Part shown: positions 1-8,968 of the stretch, one piece after another
How the letters are laid out: each line of letters begins with the position of its first letter
How positions within the stretch are numbered: position 1 is the stretch's first letter
Source: Bacteroidales bacterium
GTDB lineage: Bacteria; Bacteroidota; Bacteroidia; Bacteroidales; UBA7960
Assembly (NCBI GenBank): GCA_003557765.1
Contig: PWNO01000107.1
Span: 1-24,713, forward strand
Direction of reading: 5' to 3'
DNA length: 24,713 nucleotides
Program-made: the position numbers and the translations under genes
Notes under the pieces: model-generated
The model's database searches: none
What the model was told of the DNA's origin: nothing
What the model saw: the letters and a program-made list of their open reading frames with translations, nothing else

Positions 1-27
1 GCCGGCTTTTTTTGCAGTTCATGCCGG
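1..27. terminator. Possible truncated convergent terminator
   Basis: The window opens with GCCGGC followed directly by seven T. On the plus strand this looks like the 3' arm and U-tract of an intrinsic terminator whose 5' arm lies outside the window. A second CCGGC-type arm (GCCGG at 23-27) could pair with it across an A/T-rich loop on the minus strand, just after the racemase stop. Because half of it is missing, this is only a suggestion. Confidence 0.3.
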
Positions 28-28
28 A

Positions 29-1102
29 CTAATCCTCCAACCGTTTAATGATATAATCGGAGTTAAACAGGCGAAGTGCACCCATGTATTTGAGCTTGAA
101 CTTGATAAAGTCACCCACCTGATATTTCCGGGGGTTTTTACCCAGGTCAATCACCAGGATGTCAGAACTTGCACCGGCCATCTCCATATCCTGATCCACA
201 GGGATCAGGAAGTCAGGGCTGATATCGAGCAGGCCGACATCCAGCAACGCACGCCAGGATGTCTTGCCGTAGTCTTCCGCGTTGATCTCAAAAGATTCTC
301 CTGATGGATTTTCCTGCAAGGTGCCTTCCGGCACGATGGGCTTTTCAATGAGCTCAATGATTTCAGATTTGAAGGTGATCACATCATCCCGCATGCCTTT
401 GATGGTCTTTCCGGTCCACAGGTTTGCTCCGAAATAGAGGGTTTCGCCTACGCGGAAATGGTTCAGGCCAGGGGGCACCTGTTTTTTGGCCAGCATGGGT
501 ATGGTTACGGATGTGCCGCCTGAGAGCAGCTGGATCTTCCGGTTGAACTTCACCTCTACGATTTGCTTGTAAAGGCTGAGCTGGATGAGCTTATCCCGTG
601 AAGGCATCACGCCATACAAACAATTGAGGTTGGTACCAAAACCCAGGATTTCGATGTTGGGAAGATCAAAAACCTTCGCATAGAAATCGACAAGTTCATC
701 GCCCATGACCCCTTCACGCAATTCGCCCATTTCCACCATGATGATGACCTGGTGCAGCTTGTCCTGCTTCTGCGCCTCCTTGGAAATGAGTTTCATGGTC
801 TCGAGGTCCGAATTCATGCTTACATCAGCGTATTTGACTACGCTCCTGATGCTTCGCCGGGGCGGAGGTTTGATATAAATGGTTTTGACGTCGGGGTCAA
901 TGCGCTTGATGGTACGCAGGTTGGATATCCTGGAATCCATCAACTCCTTGGCCCCCAGCCCAATGATTTCTTTCAGGTACATGGGGTTGCCGCAAAGGAG
1001 CTTTGTCACGATACCCCAACGGATATTGTGTTTGTCGAACAGCCTTTCGAGAAACTGATAATTGTGCTCCAGCTTCTTCCGGCTGATTGCTATTTCTGCC
1101 AT
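29..1102 (-). CDS. Ornithine/alanine racemase-family PLP enzyme
   Basis: This is a 357-residue fold-type III PLP enzyme of the alanine/ornithine racemase family, which interconverts L- and D-amino acids (D-ornithine or D-alanine type substrates) in the cytoplasm. The N-terminal barrel strand with the presumed PLP lysine reads WGIVTKLLCGN (Lys about residue 34). Further conserved patches are LLSGGTSVTIP and HFRVGETLYFG. The start is set at ATG 1102 rather than the in-frame GTG at 1126: it begins MAEIAISRKKL, typical for the family, and leaves 11 bp after the upstream gene instead of an overlap. It is the last gene of a three-gene operon with a GNAT acetyltransferase and a sodium symporter. The family call is firm; the true substrate cannot be read from sequence. 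Confidence 0.85.
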   Translation of the reverse strand: MAEIAISRKKLEHNYQFLERLFDKHNIRWGIVTKLLCGNPMYLKEIIGLGAKELMDSRISNLRTIKRIDPDVKTIYIKPPPRRSIRSVVKYADVSMNSDLETMKLISKEAQKQDKLHQVIIMVEMGELREGVMGDELVDFYAKVFDLPNIEILGFGTNLNCLYGVMPSRDKLIQLSLYKQIVEVKFNRKIQLLSGGTSVTIPMLAKKQVPPGLNHFRVGETLYFGANLWTGKTIKGMRDDVITFKSEIIELIEKPIVPEGTLQENPSGESFEINAEDYGKTSWRALLDVGLLDISPDFLIPVDQDMEMAGASSDILVIDLGKNPRKYQVGDFIKFKLKYMGALRLFNSDYIIKRLED

Positions 1103-1113
1103 GGTTGATATGT

Positions 1114-1551
1114 TTAGCGGGTCCACCGCATTTCAAGGTACTTGCTTGTGAATCCCAGTTTCTCATACAAGAAACGGGCCGGATTTTCCGGTTCTACGTG
1201 CAGCTTAATGTCACCTTCAGCCTTGTCGAAGGTCTTAAGCATGAGGTCTTTGCCAAGACCCTTGCCGCGGTAATCCTTATGCACCGCAATATAGACAAGA
1301 ATATTTTCGGGGATGTAGCCGGCCATGCCGGTCTTGTTGATGATTACGGCACCTGCCACTTTATCGTCTTCGCGGGCTTCCAGGATGAAGCCGCCAAACT
1401 TCTCCTTGTCGTCAAGGGCAAAGTTGATGCAGTTCATGATATACTGGTGCTCATCGCCAAATTCGTCCAGGTGCTCATAAAGAAAGTCGGCGATCTCTTT
1501 TTTAGTTTTTTCTGAAGCCTTGTCCGATGGTGTGTAAAAGGTGTATTCCAT
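1114..1551 (-). CDS. GNAT-family N-acetyltransferase
   Basis: This 145-residue single-domain GNAT protein should transfer an acetyl group from acetyl-CoA to an amine. The acetyl-CoA loop is visible as VAVHKDYRGKGLGKDLM-like sequence (motif A, RGKGLG, about residues 93-98), preceded by the strand VAGAVIINKTGMAGYIPEN. The C-terminus ARFLYEKLGF is the usual motif B (F/LYEKxGF). Its ATG lies one base after the TGA of the symporter gene, and the racemase starts 11 bp downstream, so all three are almost certainly cotranscribed and perhaps translationally coupled. The acceptor is unknown. The operon suggests an amino acid or polyamine-like substrate, but that is inference. Confidence 0.88.
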   Translation of the reverse strand: MEYTFYTPSDKASEKTKKEIADFLYEHLDEFGDEHQYIMNCINFALDDKEKFGGFILEAREDDKVAGAVIINKTGMAGYIPENILVYIAVHKDYRGKGLGKDLMLKTFDKAEGDIKLHVEPENPARFLYEKLGFTSKYLEMRWTR

Positions 1552-1552
1552 A

Positions 1553-2995
1553 TCAGTTTTTGTTTTTCAGGTTAATGCTAAAGTTAATCAATGAAAATGA
1601 TATTACCGCAATAGTAATGCCAAATATATTTGGATCAAGCCCCAGGGGCAGATCCCATTCGCCTGCGATGAGGGTAAATGTGGTACCGCCGCCAAGGATC
1701 ATCGACCAGAATGCGGCTGTGGAATGCGCCTTTTTCAGGAAGAGGGCTCCGATAACGGGTATGAAAAGGCCAGAGACCATGAAAGCGTAAGAGTGCAGCA
1801 TCAGGTCAAGCACGCTTGGCATCACCGAAGCCAGCAGCAGGGCGATGGTGCCCAGGATGAGTGTAAGCCCTTGTGATACAAGCAGGAATGCCTTTCTGCC
1901 TTCCGGCACCTTGAACCACCGGGTCAGGATGTCTGTGAGAAAGTTGCCGCTGGAGGCCATCAGGCAGCTGTCGGCGGTGGACATGATGGCTGAGAAATAT
2001 GCTGCCATCATGAGCCCCATCAGGCCCACCGGCAATACCGTGCGCAAAAGCAGTGGCAAGCCCTGTTCGCTGTCGATGTCGGCTGCACTGGTAAGCCCGA
2101 TGTATTCAAACATGCCCTGGGCGATGGCGACCCTGGCAAAGAGCCCCAGCAGCACACCCATAAAAGCCATTATTGGCCACTCAAAAAGGCCTGCGATGTA
2201 CCAGGCCCGCTGGGCCTGCTTCCTGTCGCGCGATGCGTAGATGCGCTGATACAGGGTCATGCCCACAAACCAGATGGGAATGATGGTCACGGCCCAGTTC
2301 AGGATCTGTTGCCAGCTGATGTTGGCCAGACTAAAATATTCTGGTGGCAAGACTTCCCGGATGCCGGTCATTCCGCCTACGCTATAATAGGCAATGGGTA
2401 TCCCGATAAAGATCAGTCCCGTCATCAGGATGATCCACTGGATGGTGTCGGTGTAAATGACCGCTTTGATCCCCCCCATGGAGGTGTACACAATTACGAT
2501 GATGCCCATGATGATCAGGGCGGTTTGCCTGTCGAGTACCGGGGTGAAGGTCGCTTCCGCAAGTATGGCGCCGGCAAGCACCTGGGAGCTGGTGAAGCCC
2601 AGGTAGCCGATCGCTGAAATGATTCCTGCAAGTAGTGCAACGCGTGGTGTGTAAAAACTTCCCAGGAACTGTGGAAATGTATAGAATTTTTTGGTGGCTT
2701 CGAGCTTTTTCACCCTTGGAATGAGCAGCACGGCGCTCAGCCAGGCGCCTACCAGACCGGTAAAGAGCATCCATGAGCCGGCCAGACCCATCACAAAACC
2801 CAGTCCACCCAATCCGATTGAAAAACCTCCGCCGACATCGGTAGCCACCACAGACAAGCCAACGTGCACGCTGCCAATTTTTCGTCCTCCCACATAAAAA
2901 TCGTCTACGCCTTTGTTACGAATGAGGAAGTAGATACCAATACCGATCACCCCCATCATATACAAGGCGAACACCAAAATGTCTAAAATGTGCAT
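1553..2995 (-). CDS. Sodium:solute symporter (SSS family)
   Basis: This is an inner-membrane Na+-coupled symporter of the SSS (SLC5-like) family, 480 residues from the chosen start and rich in hydrophobic helices (about 13). It opens with MHILDILVFALYMMGVIGIG followed by FLIRNKGVDDFYVGGRKIG, the usual SSS start (TM1 then a Gly/Arg-rich loop). The stretch SAIMSTADSCLMASSGNFLTD corresponds to the conserved S-x-STADS Na+-site region. An upstream in-frame ATG at 3052 is rejected because a TAnnTTTG promoter box lies at 3050-3057, so transcription would start after it. This is the first gene of the operon with a GNAT enzyme and an amino acid racemase. A substrate handled by those two enzymes (amino acid or amine) is plausible but not shown. 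Confidence 0.88.
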   Translation of the reverse strand: MHILDILVFALYMMGVIGIGIYFLIRNKGVDDFYVGGRKIGSVHVGLSVVATDVGGGFSIGLGGLGFVMGLAGSWMLFTGLVGAWLSAVLLIPRVKKLEATKKFYTFPQFLGSFYTPRVALLAGIISAIGYLGFTSSQVLAGAILAEATFTPVLDRQTALIIMGIIVIVYTSMGGIKAVIYTDTIQWIILMTGLIFIGIPIAYYSVGGMTGIREVLPPEYFSLANISWQQILNWAVTIIPIWFVGMTLYQRIYASRDRKQAQRAWYIAGLFEWPIMAFMGVLLGLFARVAIAQGMFEYIGLTSAADIDSEQGLPLLLRTVLPVGLMGLMMAAYFSAIMSTADSCLMASSGNFLTDILTRWFKVPEGRKAFLLVSQGLTLILGTIALLLASVMPSVLDLMLHSYAFMVSGLFIPVIGALFLKKAHSTAAFWSMILGGGTTFTLIAGEWDLPLGLDPNIFGITIAVISFSLINFSINLKNKN

Positions 2996-3049
2996 GTGAT
3001 TGTAACCGTGGATTTTGTCCGGCAAAGGTAAGCATATTTTGGCCAAGCG

Positions 3050-3080
3050 CAAAATTACCGCTGCTTTCCTTTGACCTCAA
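3050..3080 (-). promoter_or_regulatory. Bacteroidota-type promoter of the symporter operon
   Basis: On the minus strand TAATTTTG (3057-3050) matches the TAnnTTTG -7 box exactly. A TTG at 3080-3078 lies 20 nt upstream, close to the -33 position. Transcription would begin around 3043, leaving a short leader before ATG 2995. It fires away from the radical SAM gene at 3162, so this 166-bp gap is a divergent promoter region. Confidence 0.6.
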
Positions 3081-3161
3081 GCCTTTGAGAATACGCGCAT
3101 TGGATTTATTTTTGTTTCTTTGCAGGCTGTGATGAAAGAAGAACAAAACAGGTAGCATTAC

Positions 3162-4100
3162 ATGTTTCCCTGGGGTAACAAGCGAAGATATCATTCCTGG
3201 ACTGATGCGATGCGCAAGCAATACGGCACGAGGCTTCAAAAGCTCAGTGTCAATGCCGGCTTTAGCTGTCCCAACCGGGATGGCACCGTGGGAGTGGGTG
3301 GCTGCACTTTTTGTGATAATGATGCATTCAGCCCTTCATACTGCCGGCCTGATAAATCCGTGACAGAACAAATTGATCAGGGGCTGCGCTTTATCAAAAA
3401 AAGATATCCCAGGGCGAGCCTGTTTGTTGCCTATTTCCAGTCTTTCTCAAATACCTGGGCACCCCTTGGAAGGCTGGAAGAGGTGTATCAGGAAGCGCTT
3501 GCCCATCCTGCCGTTTCCGGCCTTGTGATAGGCACCCGCCCGGACTGCGTGGATGCAGACAAGCTGGACTACCTGGCCGAACTGAGTCGAGCGCATATTA
3601 TCAAGCTCGAGTTTGGCATAGAATCATGCAATGACCATAGCCTGAAACGCATCAACAGGGGGCATCGTTTTGCTGACTCCGTTAAGGCCATCCAAATGAG
3701 CGCCAAACGGAACCTCACTACTGGTGCCCATATGATATTCGGACTGCCTGGCGAAAGCAGGGTGCAAATGCTGGAACAGGTACATGAAATCAACAAGTTA
3801 CCCATTCATACCATCAAGTTTCATCAGCTGCAAATCGTCAAGGGCACACCCATGGCCAGCGAATATGCAACTAATCCTGACGACTTTGCGTTATTTGATC
3901 CAGAAGCCTATGTGTCCTTTGTTTGTGAATTTATTGCCAGGCTGAGACCGGATATTGCCATTGAACGTTTATCCGGCGAAGTACCTCCACACTACAATGC
4001 CGGTAAAAAGTGGAATGGCATACGTGCAGACCGCATGATTGCTATGGTTGAGCAGGCCCTGGAAGAAAAACAATTGCATCAGGGCATATGGTATGGCTGA
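3162..4100 (+). CDS. YhcC-type radical SAM protein (TIGR01212 family)
   Basis: This 312-residue cytoplasmic radical SAM enzyme belongs to the YhcC-like family. The [4Fe-4S] ligands are C36, C48 and C51 in CPNRDGTVGVGGCTFC; the wide CX11CX2C spacing, rather than the usual CX3CX2C, is the hallmark of this family. Also visible are YFQSFSNTWAP, a GTRPDC loop (about residues 126-131), EFGIES and HMIFGLPGES. The N-terminus W-x-D-x-M-R-x-x-YG is typical and supports the ATG at 3162. The family's reaction is not firmly established to my knowledge; it is distantly related to tRNA-modifying radical SAM proteins. It is divergent from the symporter operon and 51 bp upstream of an AbgT-type transporter, with no obvious functional link to either. 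Confidence 0.9.
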   Translation: MFPWGNKRRYHSWTDAMRKQYGTRLQKLSVNAGFSCPNRDGTVGVGGCTFCDNDAFSPSYCRPDKSVTEQIDQGLRFIKKRYPRASLFVAYFQSFSNTWAPLGRLEEVYQEALAHPAVSGLVIGTRPDCVDADKLDYLAELSRAHIIKLEFGIESCNDHSLKRINRGHRFADSVKAIQMSAKRNLTTGAHMIFGLPGESRVQMLEQVHEINKLPIHTIKFHQLQIVKGTPMASEYATNPDDFALFDPEAYVSFVCEFIARLRPDIAIERLSGEVPPHYNAGKKWNGIRADRMIAMVEQALEEKQLHQGIWYG

Positions 4101-4107
4101 TTTTCTT

Positions 4108-4115
4108 TATTTTTG
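4108..4115 (+). promoter_or_regulatory. Candidate -7 box upstream of the AbgT gene
   Basis: TATTTTTG matches TAnnTTTG and lies 36 bp before ATG 4152, just past the stop of the radical SAM gene. No TTTG is seen at the expected -33 distance, so this is a weak call. It would give the transporter its own promoter. Confidence 0.35.
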
Positions 4116-4151
4116 ACCTCTTTTTACGTTCAATTTTAACCTTCCGTATAT

Positions 4152-5717
4152 ATGGGAAACGCGAACAACACTGCTGTTAACAAGATGCTTGGTGCCATTG
4201 AAAGGGTTGGCAACAAGCTGCCTCATCCTGCCACCCTCTTTGCCATGTTTGCATTGGCCATCATCGTGATCAGCGGCATTGCTGCATGGTTTAATGTGTC
4301 TGCCGTACATCCCGGCACGGGTGAAAGGGTTTTTGCATTTAACCTGATGAGCCGCGAGGGCTTGCACATGATCATGACTGGGATGGTGGTAAATTTCACC
4401 TCTTTTGCGCCATTGGGAACGGTGCTTGTCGCCTTGCTGGGTATCGGCGTGGCTGAGTCCAGCGGGCTGATGTCCACAGGCCTGCGTTTGCTGGTGCTTT
4501 CCGCCCCCAAAAAATTGCTGACTTTTGCCATCGTCTTTGCCGGCATTCTTTCGAATACAGCCAGCGAGGTGGGCTATGTCGTGCTTGTGCCCCTCGGTGG
4601 GATGATATTCCTGGCTGTGGGACGAAACCCGATTGCCGGGATCGCAGCTGCATTTGCAGGGGTGTCCGGCGGCTATTCTGCCAACCTTCTGTTGGGTACC
4701 ATCGACCCCCTGCTGGCAGGACTTTCGGAAGAGGCCGCCCGCATCATTGACCCCGTCTACAACGTTAACCCTACGGCCAACTATTACTTTATGTTTGTCT
4801 CCACCTTCTTTATCGCATATATCGGTACCTGGGTGACCGAAAAAGTGGTTGTGCCCCGTTTGGGTGAATACAAGGGTGATGCCCAGCCGGAAGAAATCAA
4901 ACAGTTGACGTCAAATGAACGAAGGGGCATGAGAGCCACCTTCTGGGCGCTAATCGTCATTGCCCTGCTGTTGCTTTGGAGCGCTGTTCCGATTGAAGGC
5001 GGCATATGGTCCTCCATACCAGGATCAGGTTTCATGCGCGACCCGGAGACTGGCGACCTCCTTCGGTCACCCTTCATGAGTGGAATCGTAGCCATCATCT
5101 TCCTGGTAGCAGCTATCCTGGGTATCGTATACGGTATTGCAGCCAGAACCCTGAAAAGCAATTATGATGTGATCAATGGGATGGGCAAGTCCATGTCTAC
5201 CCTGGGAACATATATTGTCCTGGTGTTTTTTGCGGCCCAGTTCGTGGCTTACTTCAATCAGACCAACCTTGGCCTGATTTTCGCCATCAATGGTGCCAAC
5301 CTGATCGGCTCGCTGGGCTTTGGAAGGATCCCACTTATGATTGCCATGGTACTGGTCTCGGCGTTTATCAACCTGGTCGTGGGCAGTGCCAGCGCAAAAT
5401 GGGCCATCATGGCTCCCGTCTTCATCCCGATGTTCATGCTGCTGGGCTATTCACCTGAGTTTACCCAGCTGGCCTACCGTGTGGGTGACAGTGTCACCAA
5501 TGTGATTGCACCGATGATGTCGTACTTTGCCATGATCGTAGCCTTCATGGAACGCTATGACAAGAATGCAGGGATTGGCACCATCATTGCCACCATGCTG
5601 CCTTACACCTTCATCTTCCTTTTCGCATGGCTTGTCATGCTGATTATCTGGATTGTACTTGGTGTGCCGATAGGTCCAGGTGCACCCCTGTTTTACGAGC
5701 TTCCTACCGGGCCATAA
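4152..5717 (+). CDS. AbgT-family transporter
   Basis: This 521-residue polytopic inner-membrane protein belongs to the AbgT family, whose members include E. coli AbgT (p-aminobenzoyl-glutamate uptake) and MtrF (antimetabolite efflux). The start [27 protein letters not shown] is the typical AbgT amino end with its P-H-P-x-x-L-F motif. GVAESSGLM and [21 protein letters not shown] correspond to the hairpin/substrate regions conserved in the family, and [15 protein letters not shown] is a further signature. Length and ends agree with the family. It may have its own promoter and is followed by a strong terminator at 5753-5786, so it is probably a single-gene unit. Import of aminobenzoyl-glutamate versus drug efflux cannot be decided from sequence. 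Confidence 0.92.
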   Translation: MGNANNTAVNKMLGAIERVGNKLPHPATLFAMFALAIIVISGIAAWFNVSAVHPGTGERVFAFNLMSREGLHMIMTGMVVNFTSFAPLGTVLVALLGIGVAESSGLMSTGLRLLVLSAPKKLLTFAIVFAGILSNTASEVGYVVLVPLGGMIFLAVGRNPIAGIAAAFAGVSGGYSANLLLGTIDPLLAGLSEEAARIIDPVYNVNPTANYYFMFVSTFFIAYIGTWVTEKVVVPRLGEYKGDAQPEEIKQLTSNERRGMRATFWALIVIALLLLWSAVPIEGGIWSSIPGSGFMRDPETGDLLRSPFMSGIVAIIFLVAAILGIVYGIAARTLKSNYDVINGMGKSMSTLGTYIVLVFFAAQFVAYFNQTNLGLIFAINGANLIGSLGFGRIPLMIAMVLVSAFINLVVGSASAKWAIMAPVFIPMFMLLGYSPEFTQLAYRVGDSVTNVIAPMMSYFAMIVAFMERYDKNAGIGTIIATMLPYTFIFLFAWLVMLIIWIVLGVPIGPGAPLFYELPTGP

Positions 5718-5752
5718 AATAAAACGTATTGCGTGCCCGGCAATAGTGATCA

Positions 5753-5786
5753 GCGCGGAGCCACCAAAGGGGCTCCGCGCTTTTTT
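5753..5786 (+). terminator. Rho-independent terminator after the AbgT gene
   Basis: A perfect 10-bp stem (GCGCGGAGCC at 5753-5762 with GGCTCCGCGC at 5771-5780) closes an 8-nt loop and is followed by six T. It lies 36 bp after the transporter stop and ends that transcript cleanly. Confidence 0.92.
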
Positions 5787-5874
5787 ATTGCACCGCAACA
5801 GGAAATCGAGGGGTTCACAGCTATCTTTTCTGAAAAAAATGTAACTTTATCACACTTCACCTACCTGCCAACAT

Positions 5875-6792
5875 ATGCATGCACATGGACAAGGAGCAAT
5901 ACTTGTACCGGTTGACTTTTCCCGGGAGTCAACCTATGCCATTGATCATGCCATAGCCATGGCAAAAAACTTTGGCTACAACATCTTTCTGCTGAACATC
6001 ATCAGCAAAAGACAAAAAGGGACGAAACGGGAAAGGGAAGCAGAACATAAGCTTATCCAGCTCACACAGCAAATCTCACGCGATCCTTCCCTATATGTTG
6101 CTCATATGCTGAAAACGGGTTCGGTAACATCCGTAATCTGTAATACTGCTGAAGAACTTAAAGCTGACTTCATCGTCATGGGTGCGACCACGCAGAAAGG
6201 CATCAATCACCTGGTGGGCAGCTATCCTTATAAACTGGTATGTGCTTCCAGTGTACCCACACTCGTCGTTAAAGACCGGCATCAACACCTGGGATATCAT
6301 AACATCGTCATTCCCATAGACTTTACACGCCGAAGTACCCAAAAGATTACCCAGGCGGCAAAGTTTTCCCGATTCTTTGGCGCCAGAATCCGTGTTTTTG
6401 GCTTTCTGTCATCCCAAAATAAAGCGAAAATCATTAATAAGGAAGCACTTTTAAAAAGTGTGACCGATTTTTTCAAAAACAACGATGTGCCCGTGACCGC
6501 TGACCTGCTCGTTAACCCGGATTATAGCTGGCCGGAAGCACTGCTCCGGTTTGCTGATCAGGTGCATGCTGACCTGATCATGATCGTGGCAGAAAAAGGC
6601 AATCGTATTCAGGAGATATTCACACAAAATTATGCCGAACGTATCCTGGACAAGTCTACGGTGCCTGTGTTAAGTATTGTTCCCCGCGAGGAGGACATCA
6701 AAGCAGAATCGGAAGACAGCGGACATGGTTTGATCAGCCCATTTGTAGACCCCCTAGGGCTCATGCTCAGACCCGGCAAGTCTGAAAAATGA
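5875..6792 (+). CDS. Universal stress protein, two UspA domains
   Basis: This 305-residue cytoplasmic protein contains two tandem Usp domains (about residues 1-131 and 138-272) and a polar tail of about 33 residues. Domain 1 starts ILVPVDFSRES and carries the ATP-binding pattern G-x2-x-x-x-G followed by GS in MGATTQKGINHLVGS, ending VPTLVVKD. Domain 2 starts IVIPIDFTRRS and ends STVPVLSIVP, but its loop (MIVAEKGNRIQEIF) has lost the glycine-rich signature, so only the first domain is likely to bind nucleotide. The ATG at 5875 places the first beta strand at the usual distance. A TAACTTTA at 5842-5849 could be a weak -7 box. The gene stands alone after a terminator. Its physiological role is unknown. 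Confidence 0.88.
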   Translation: MHAHGQGAILVPVDFSRESTYAIDHAIAMAKNFGYNIFLLNIISKRQKGTKREREAEHKLIQLTQQISRDPSLYVAHMLKTGSVTSVICNTAEELKADFIVMGATTQKGINHLVGSYPYKLVCASSVPTLVVKDRHQHLGYHNIVIPIDFTRRSTQKITQAAKFSRFFGARIRVFGFLSSQNKAKIINKEALLKSVTDFFKNNDVPVTADLLVNPDYSWPEALLRFADQVHADLIMIVAEKGNRIQEIFTQNYAERILDKSTVPVLSIVPREEDIKAESEDSGHGLISPFVDPLGLMLRPGKSEK

Positions 6793-6878
6793 AGGCAGCA
6801 CTGGCCTCTTGCAATCTGGCCTTATCGCATGATGTTCAAGAAACCAGGGGATACGATCAAACATGCATCATCACAAAC

Positions 6879-6886
6879 TATCTTTG
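6879..6886 (+). promoter_or_regulatory. -7 box for proline dehydrogenase
   Basis: TATCTTTG matches TAnnTTTG exactly and lies 28 bp upstream of ATG 6915, in the 122-bp gap after the stress protein. No clear TTTG is seen at the -33 distance. Confidence 0.5.
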
Positions 6887-6914
6887 CGTATTGTTTACTT
6901 AATCGTTATTATTC

Positions 6915-8078
6915 ATGATATCTTTTGAAAACACAGAAATTGCTTTCCGGGACAAATCCGACAATAAGCTTCGAAAAGCCTATTGGTTATTCCGGATGGT
7001 GGGCAGTCCGTTGCTGGTTAAAACAGGTTCAGCTTTGCTCAGAACCGCTTTATACTTGAAACTTCCAGTCAATTGGGCATTAAAACCCACTGTTTTTAGC
7101 CATTTTTGCGGCGGAGAAACCATAGATGACTGTCAGCCAACCATCCGGCAGCTTGGAGAATCCAATGTGCTGACTATCCTCGACTACTCTGCAGAGGGTA
7201 AATCCAGAGAAGAAGACTTTGATTACACCCGTGATCAAATTCTTGCTACCATTGACAAGGCTGCTGAAGAGCAACATATCCCCTATGCCGTGTTTAAGCC
7301 AACCGGGATGGCAAGCTTTGAATTGTTGGCCAAAGTGCAATCGGGTGTTACGCTGAATGCTGAAGAGACAAAAGCCTTTGAGCGGGCCAAATCAAGGTTT
7401 GACCGGGTATGTGCTTATGGTGTAAGCAAGGGGGTGCCGGTGATGATTGATTCGGAGGAGAGCTGGATACAGGATGTGGCAGATGACATTGTGGAGGAAA
7501 TGATGTTTAGATACAACACAGAAGCCCCGATGATATTCAACACCTTGCAGATGTATCGGCATGACCGGCTGGCATACCTGGAGGATTTCATCCGTCGCGC
7601 GCGCCAAAAAGGCATTTATGCTGCGTTTAAACTCGTACGCGGCGCCTATATGGAGAAGGAGCGGGAAAGGGCTGCCAGGATGAATTACCCGTCACCGATA
7701 TATCCCGACAAGGATGCCACCGACAAAGCTTTTGACGATGCTGCTGAGCTATGTATCCGTAACCTGGATGCCGGGGCCGTATGTGTGGGTACACATAATG
7801 AGAACAGTTGCACCAGGGTGGTGGAACTGATGAGGCAACTGGACATTGCGCCTGAGCACAAAGATGTTTCTTTTGCCCAGCTGCTCGGCATGAGCGATCA
7901 CATATCGTACAATCTTGCCAACGGGGGTTACCAGGTGTGCAAGTATGTGCCCTATGGGCCGGTAAAGACGGTGGTGCCTTACCTTATCCGTCGTGCCGAA
8001 GAGAACACTTCGGTTGCCGGGCAGACTTCCCGTGAACTTTTTCTGATCCGGAAAGAGCTGCAAAGACGCAGGTCATGA
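6915..8078 (+). CDS. Proline dehydrogenase (monofunctional PRODH)
   Basis: This is a 387-residue FAD-dependent proline dehydrogenase, which oxidises L-proline to delta-1-pyrroline-5-carboxylate in proline catabolism. The TIM-barrel signatures are clear: AFKLVRGAYMEKE (Lys239, Arg242) for flavin binding, GTHNE, and the substrate-binding end YLIRRAEENT (Tyr356, Arg359, Arg360). It is a stand-alone enzyme, with no P5C dehydrogenase domain as in PutA and no such gene nearby. The N-terminal ~100 residues form the helical region seen in Bacteroidota homologues. Its last two codons overlap the end of the convergent methyltransferase gene by 6 bp, leaving no room for a terminator between them. Confidence 0.95.
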   Translation: MISFENTEIAFRDKSDNKLRKAYWLFRMVGSPLLVKTGSALLRTALYLKLPVNWALKPTVFSHFCGGETIDDCQPTIRQLGESNVLTILDYSAEGKSREEDFDYTRDQILATIDKAAEEQHIPYAVFKPTGMASFELLAKVQSGVTLNAEETKAFERAKSRFDRVCAYGVSKGVPVMIDSEESWIQDVADDIVEEMMFRYNTEAPMIFNTLQMYRHDRLAYLEDFIRRARQKGIYAAFKLVRGAYMEKERERAARMNYPSPIYPDKDATDKAFDDAAELCIRNLDAGAVCVGTHNENSCTRVVELMRQLDIAPEHKDVSFAQLLGMSDHISYNLANGGYQVCKYVPYGPVKTVVPYLIRRAEENTSVAGQTSRELFLIRKELQRRRS

Positions 8079-8885
8079 AATGTGCCTTTGCCGAACAGCT
8101 TCGTAGGTGAGGATGGCCACGGAGGCAGCCACATTGAGGGAGTCAATGCTACCCATCATGGGAATGCGCACAGCCTGGCCAGTCATGCTTCTCCAGGATG
8201 CTGAAAGCCCCTGGTCTTCAGTTCCGAATACCAAAGCAACGGGGCCGCGCATGTCTGTGTCAAAATACATGCAGTCGGTTTGCAATGCAGCTGCCACAAC
8301 CTTTGGTGTTTTACCTTCAGGCCAGCTCTTTCCCTCGGTGAGCCATTGTATGACTTCTTCTGTGTGACTTGTGGTCACCTGCATGGTAAAGAGGCAGCCG
8401 AGACTTGCGCGAATGACATTGGGGTTGTACATGTCGGCTTTTACATTGGCTAAAATTACTGCATCCACACCAGCGGCATCTGCCGTACGCAGCACCGCCC
8501 CAAGGTTTCCTGGTTTCTCCAGGCCTTCCAGAACCAAAACAAGTGGGGGGGGCTTTAGCATGAGCGATGAAAGTGTACGCCTTACCTGGTGACCCACCAG
8601 GATAATCCCTTCGGCATGACCGCGGTAAGCCATCTTGTCATACACAACAGCCGATACTTCAGTAAGTACGTTTTCATGTAAAGCCAGATCCACGGGATAT
8701 TGCTTATCAGGGATGTAGAGCTCTTTGCAAACCAGGATGTGTGCAGGAATTACCCCGCTCTTCAGGGCCAGTGAGACTTCACGCCTGCCTTCCGCTACAA
8801 ACAAACCGGTTTTTTCCCGTTCGCCTGCCTTTTGCTGCAGTTTAAGCACTTGCTTTGTCAGCGGGTTATTCGTACTGGTGATCAT
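8073..8885 (-). CDS. TrmH/SpoU-family RNA 2'-O-methyltransferase
   Basis: This 270-residue SPOUT methyltransferase uses SAM to methylate ribose 2'-OH in rRNA or tRNA. The three SpoU motifs are present: motif 1 LEGLEKPGNLGAVLRTADA (Asn and Arg about residues 128-134), motif 2 LVFGTEDQGLS, and motif 3 IPMMGSIDSLNVAASVAILTYE. The N-terminal ~100 residues match the substrate-binding domain (SpoU_sub_bind, L30e-like) seen in RlmB-type enzymes, beginning ITSTNNPLTKQVLKLQQKAGERE. It is more likely an rRNA methyltransferase than TrmL, but the site is not predictable. It is convergent with proline dehydrogenase and overlaps its last 6 bp. Confidence 0.92.
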   Translation of the reverse strand: MITSTNNPLTKQVLKLQQKAGEREKTGLFVAEGRREVSLALKSGVIPAHILVCKELYIPDKQYPVDLALHENVLTEVSAVVYDKMAYRGHAEGIILVGHQVRRTLSSLMLKPPPLVLVLEGLEKPGNLGAVLRTADAAGVDAVILANVKADMYNPNVIRASLGCLFTMQVTTSHTEEVIQWLTEGKSWPEGKTPKVVAAALQTDCMYFDTDMRGPVALVFGTEDQGLSASWRSMTGQAVRIPMMGSIDSLNVAASVAILTYEAVRQRHIS

Positions 8886-8968
8886 CGCAATCAGTCATTA
8901 TACATGTGTTTATATTTTTTTCAGCTAATTGGTTATCTGGTGTTTATTGTTTTAACAGGAATGGTATT

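Noticed and set aside
1103..1126. GTG start for the racemase at 1126
   Set aside because: It would overlap the GNAT gene by 13 bp and add residues not seen in the family. ATG 1102 fits better.
2996..3052. Longer start for the symporter at ATG 3052
   Set aside because: A well-placed TAnnTTTG promoter box covers 3050-3057, so transcription begins after this codon. The extra 19 residues are polar and unlike the family's amino end.
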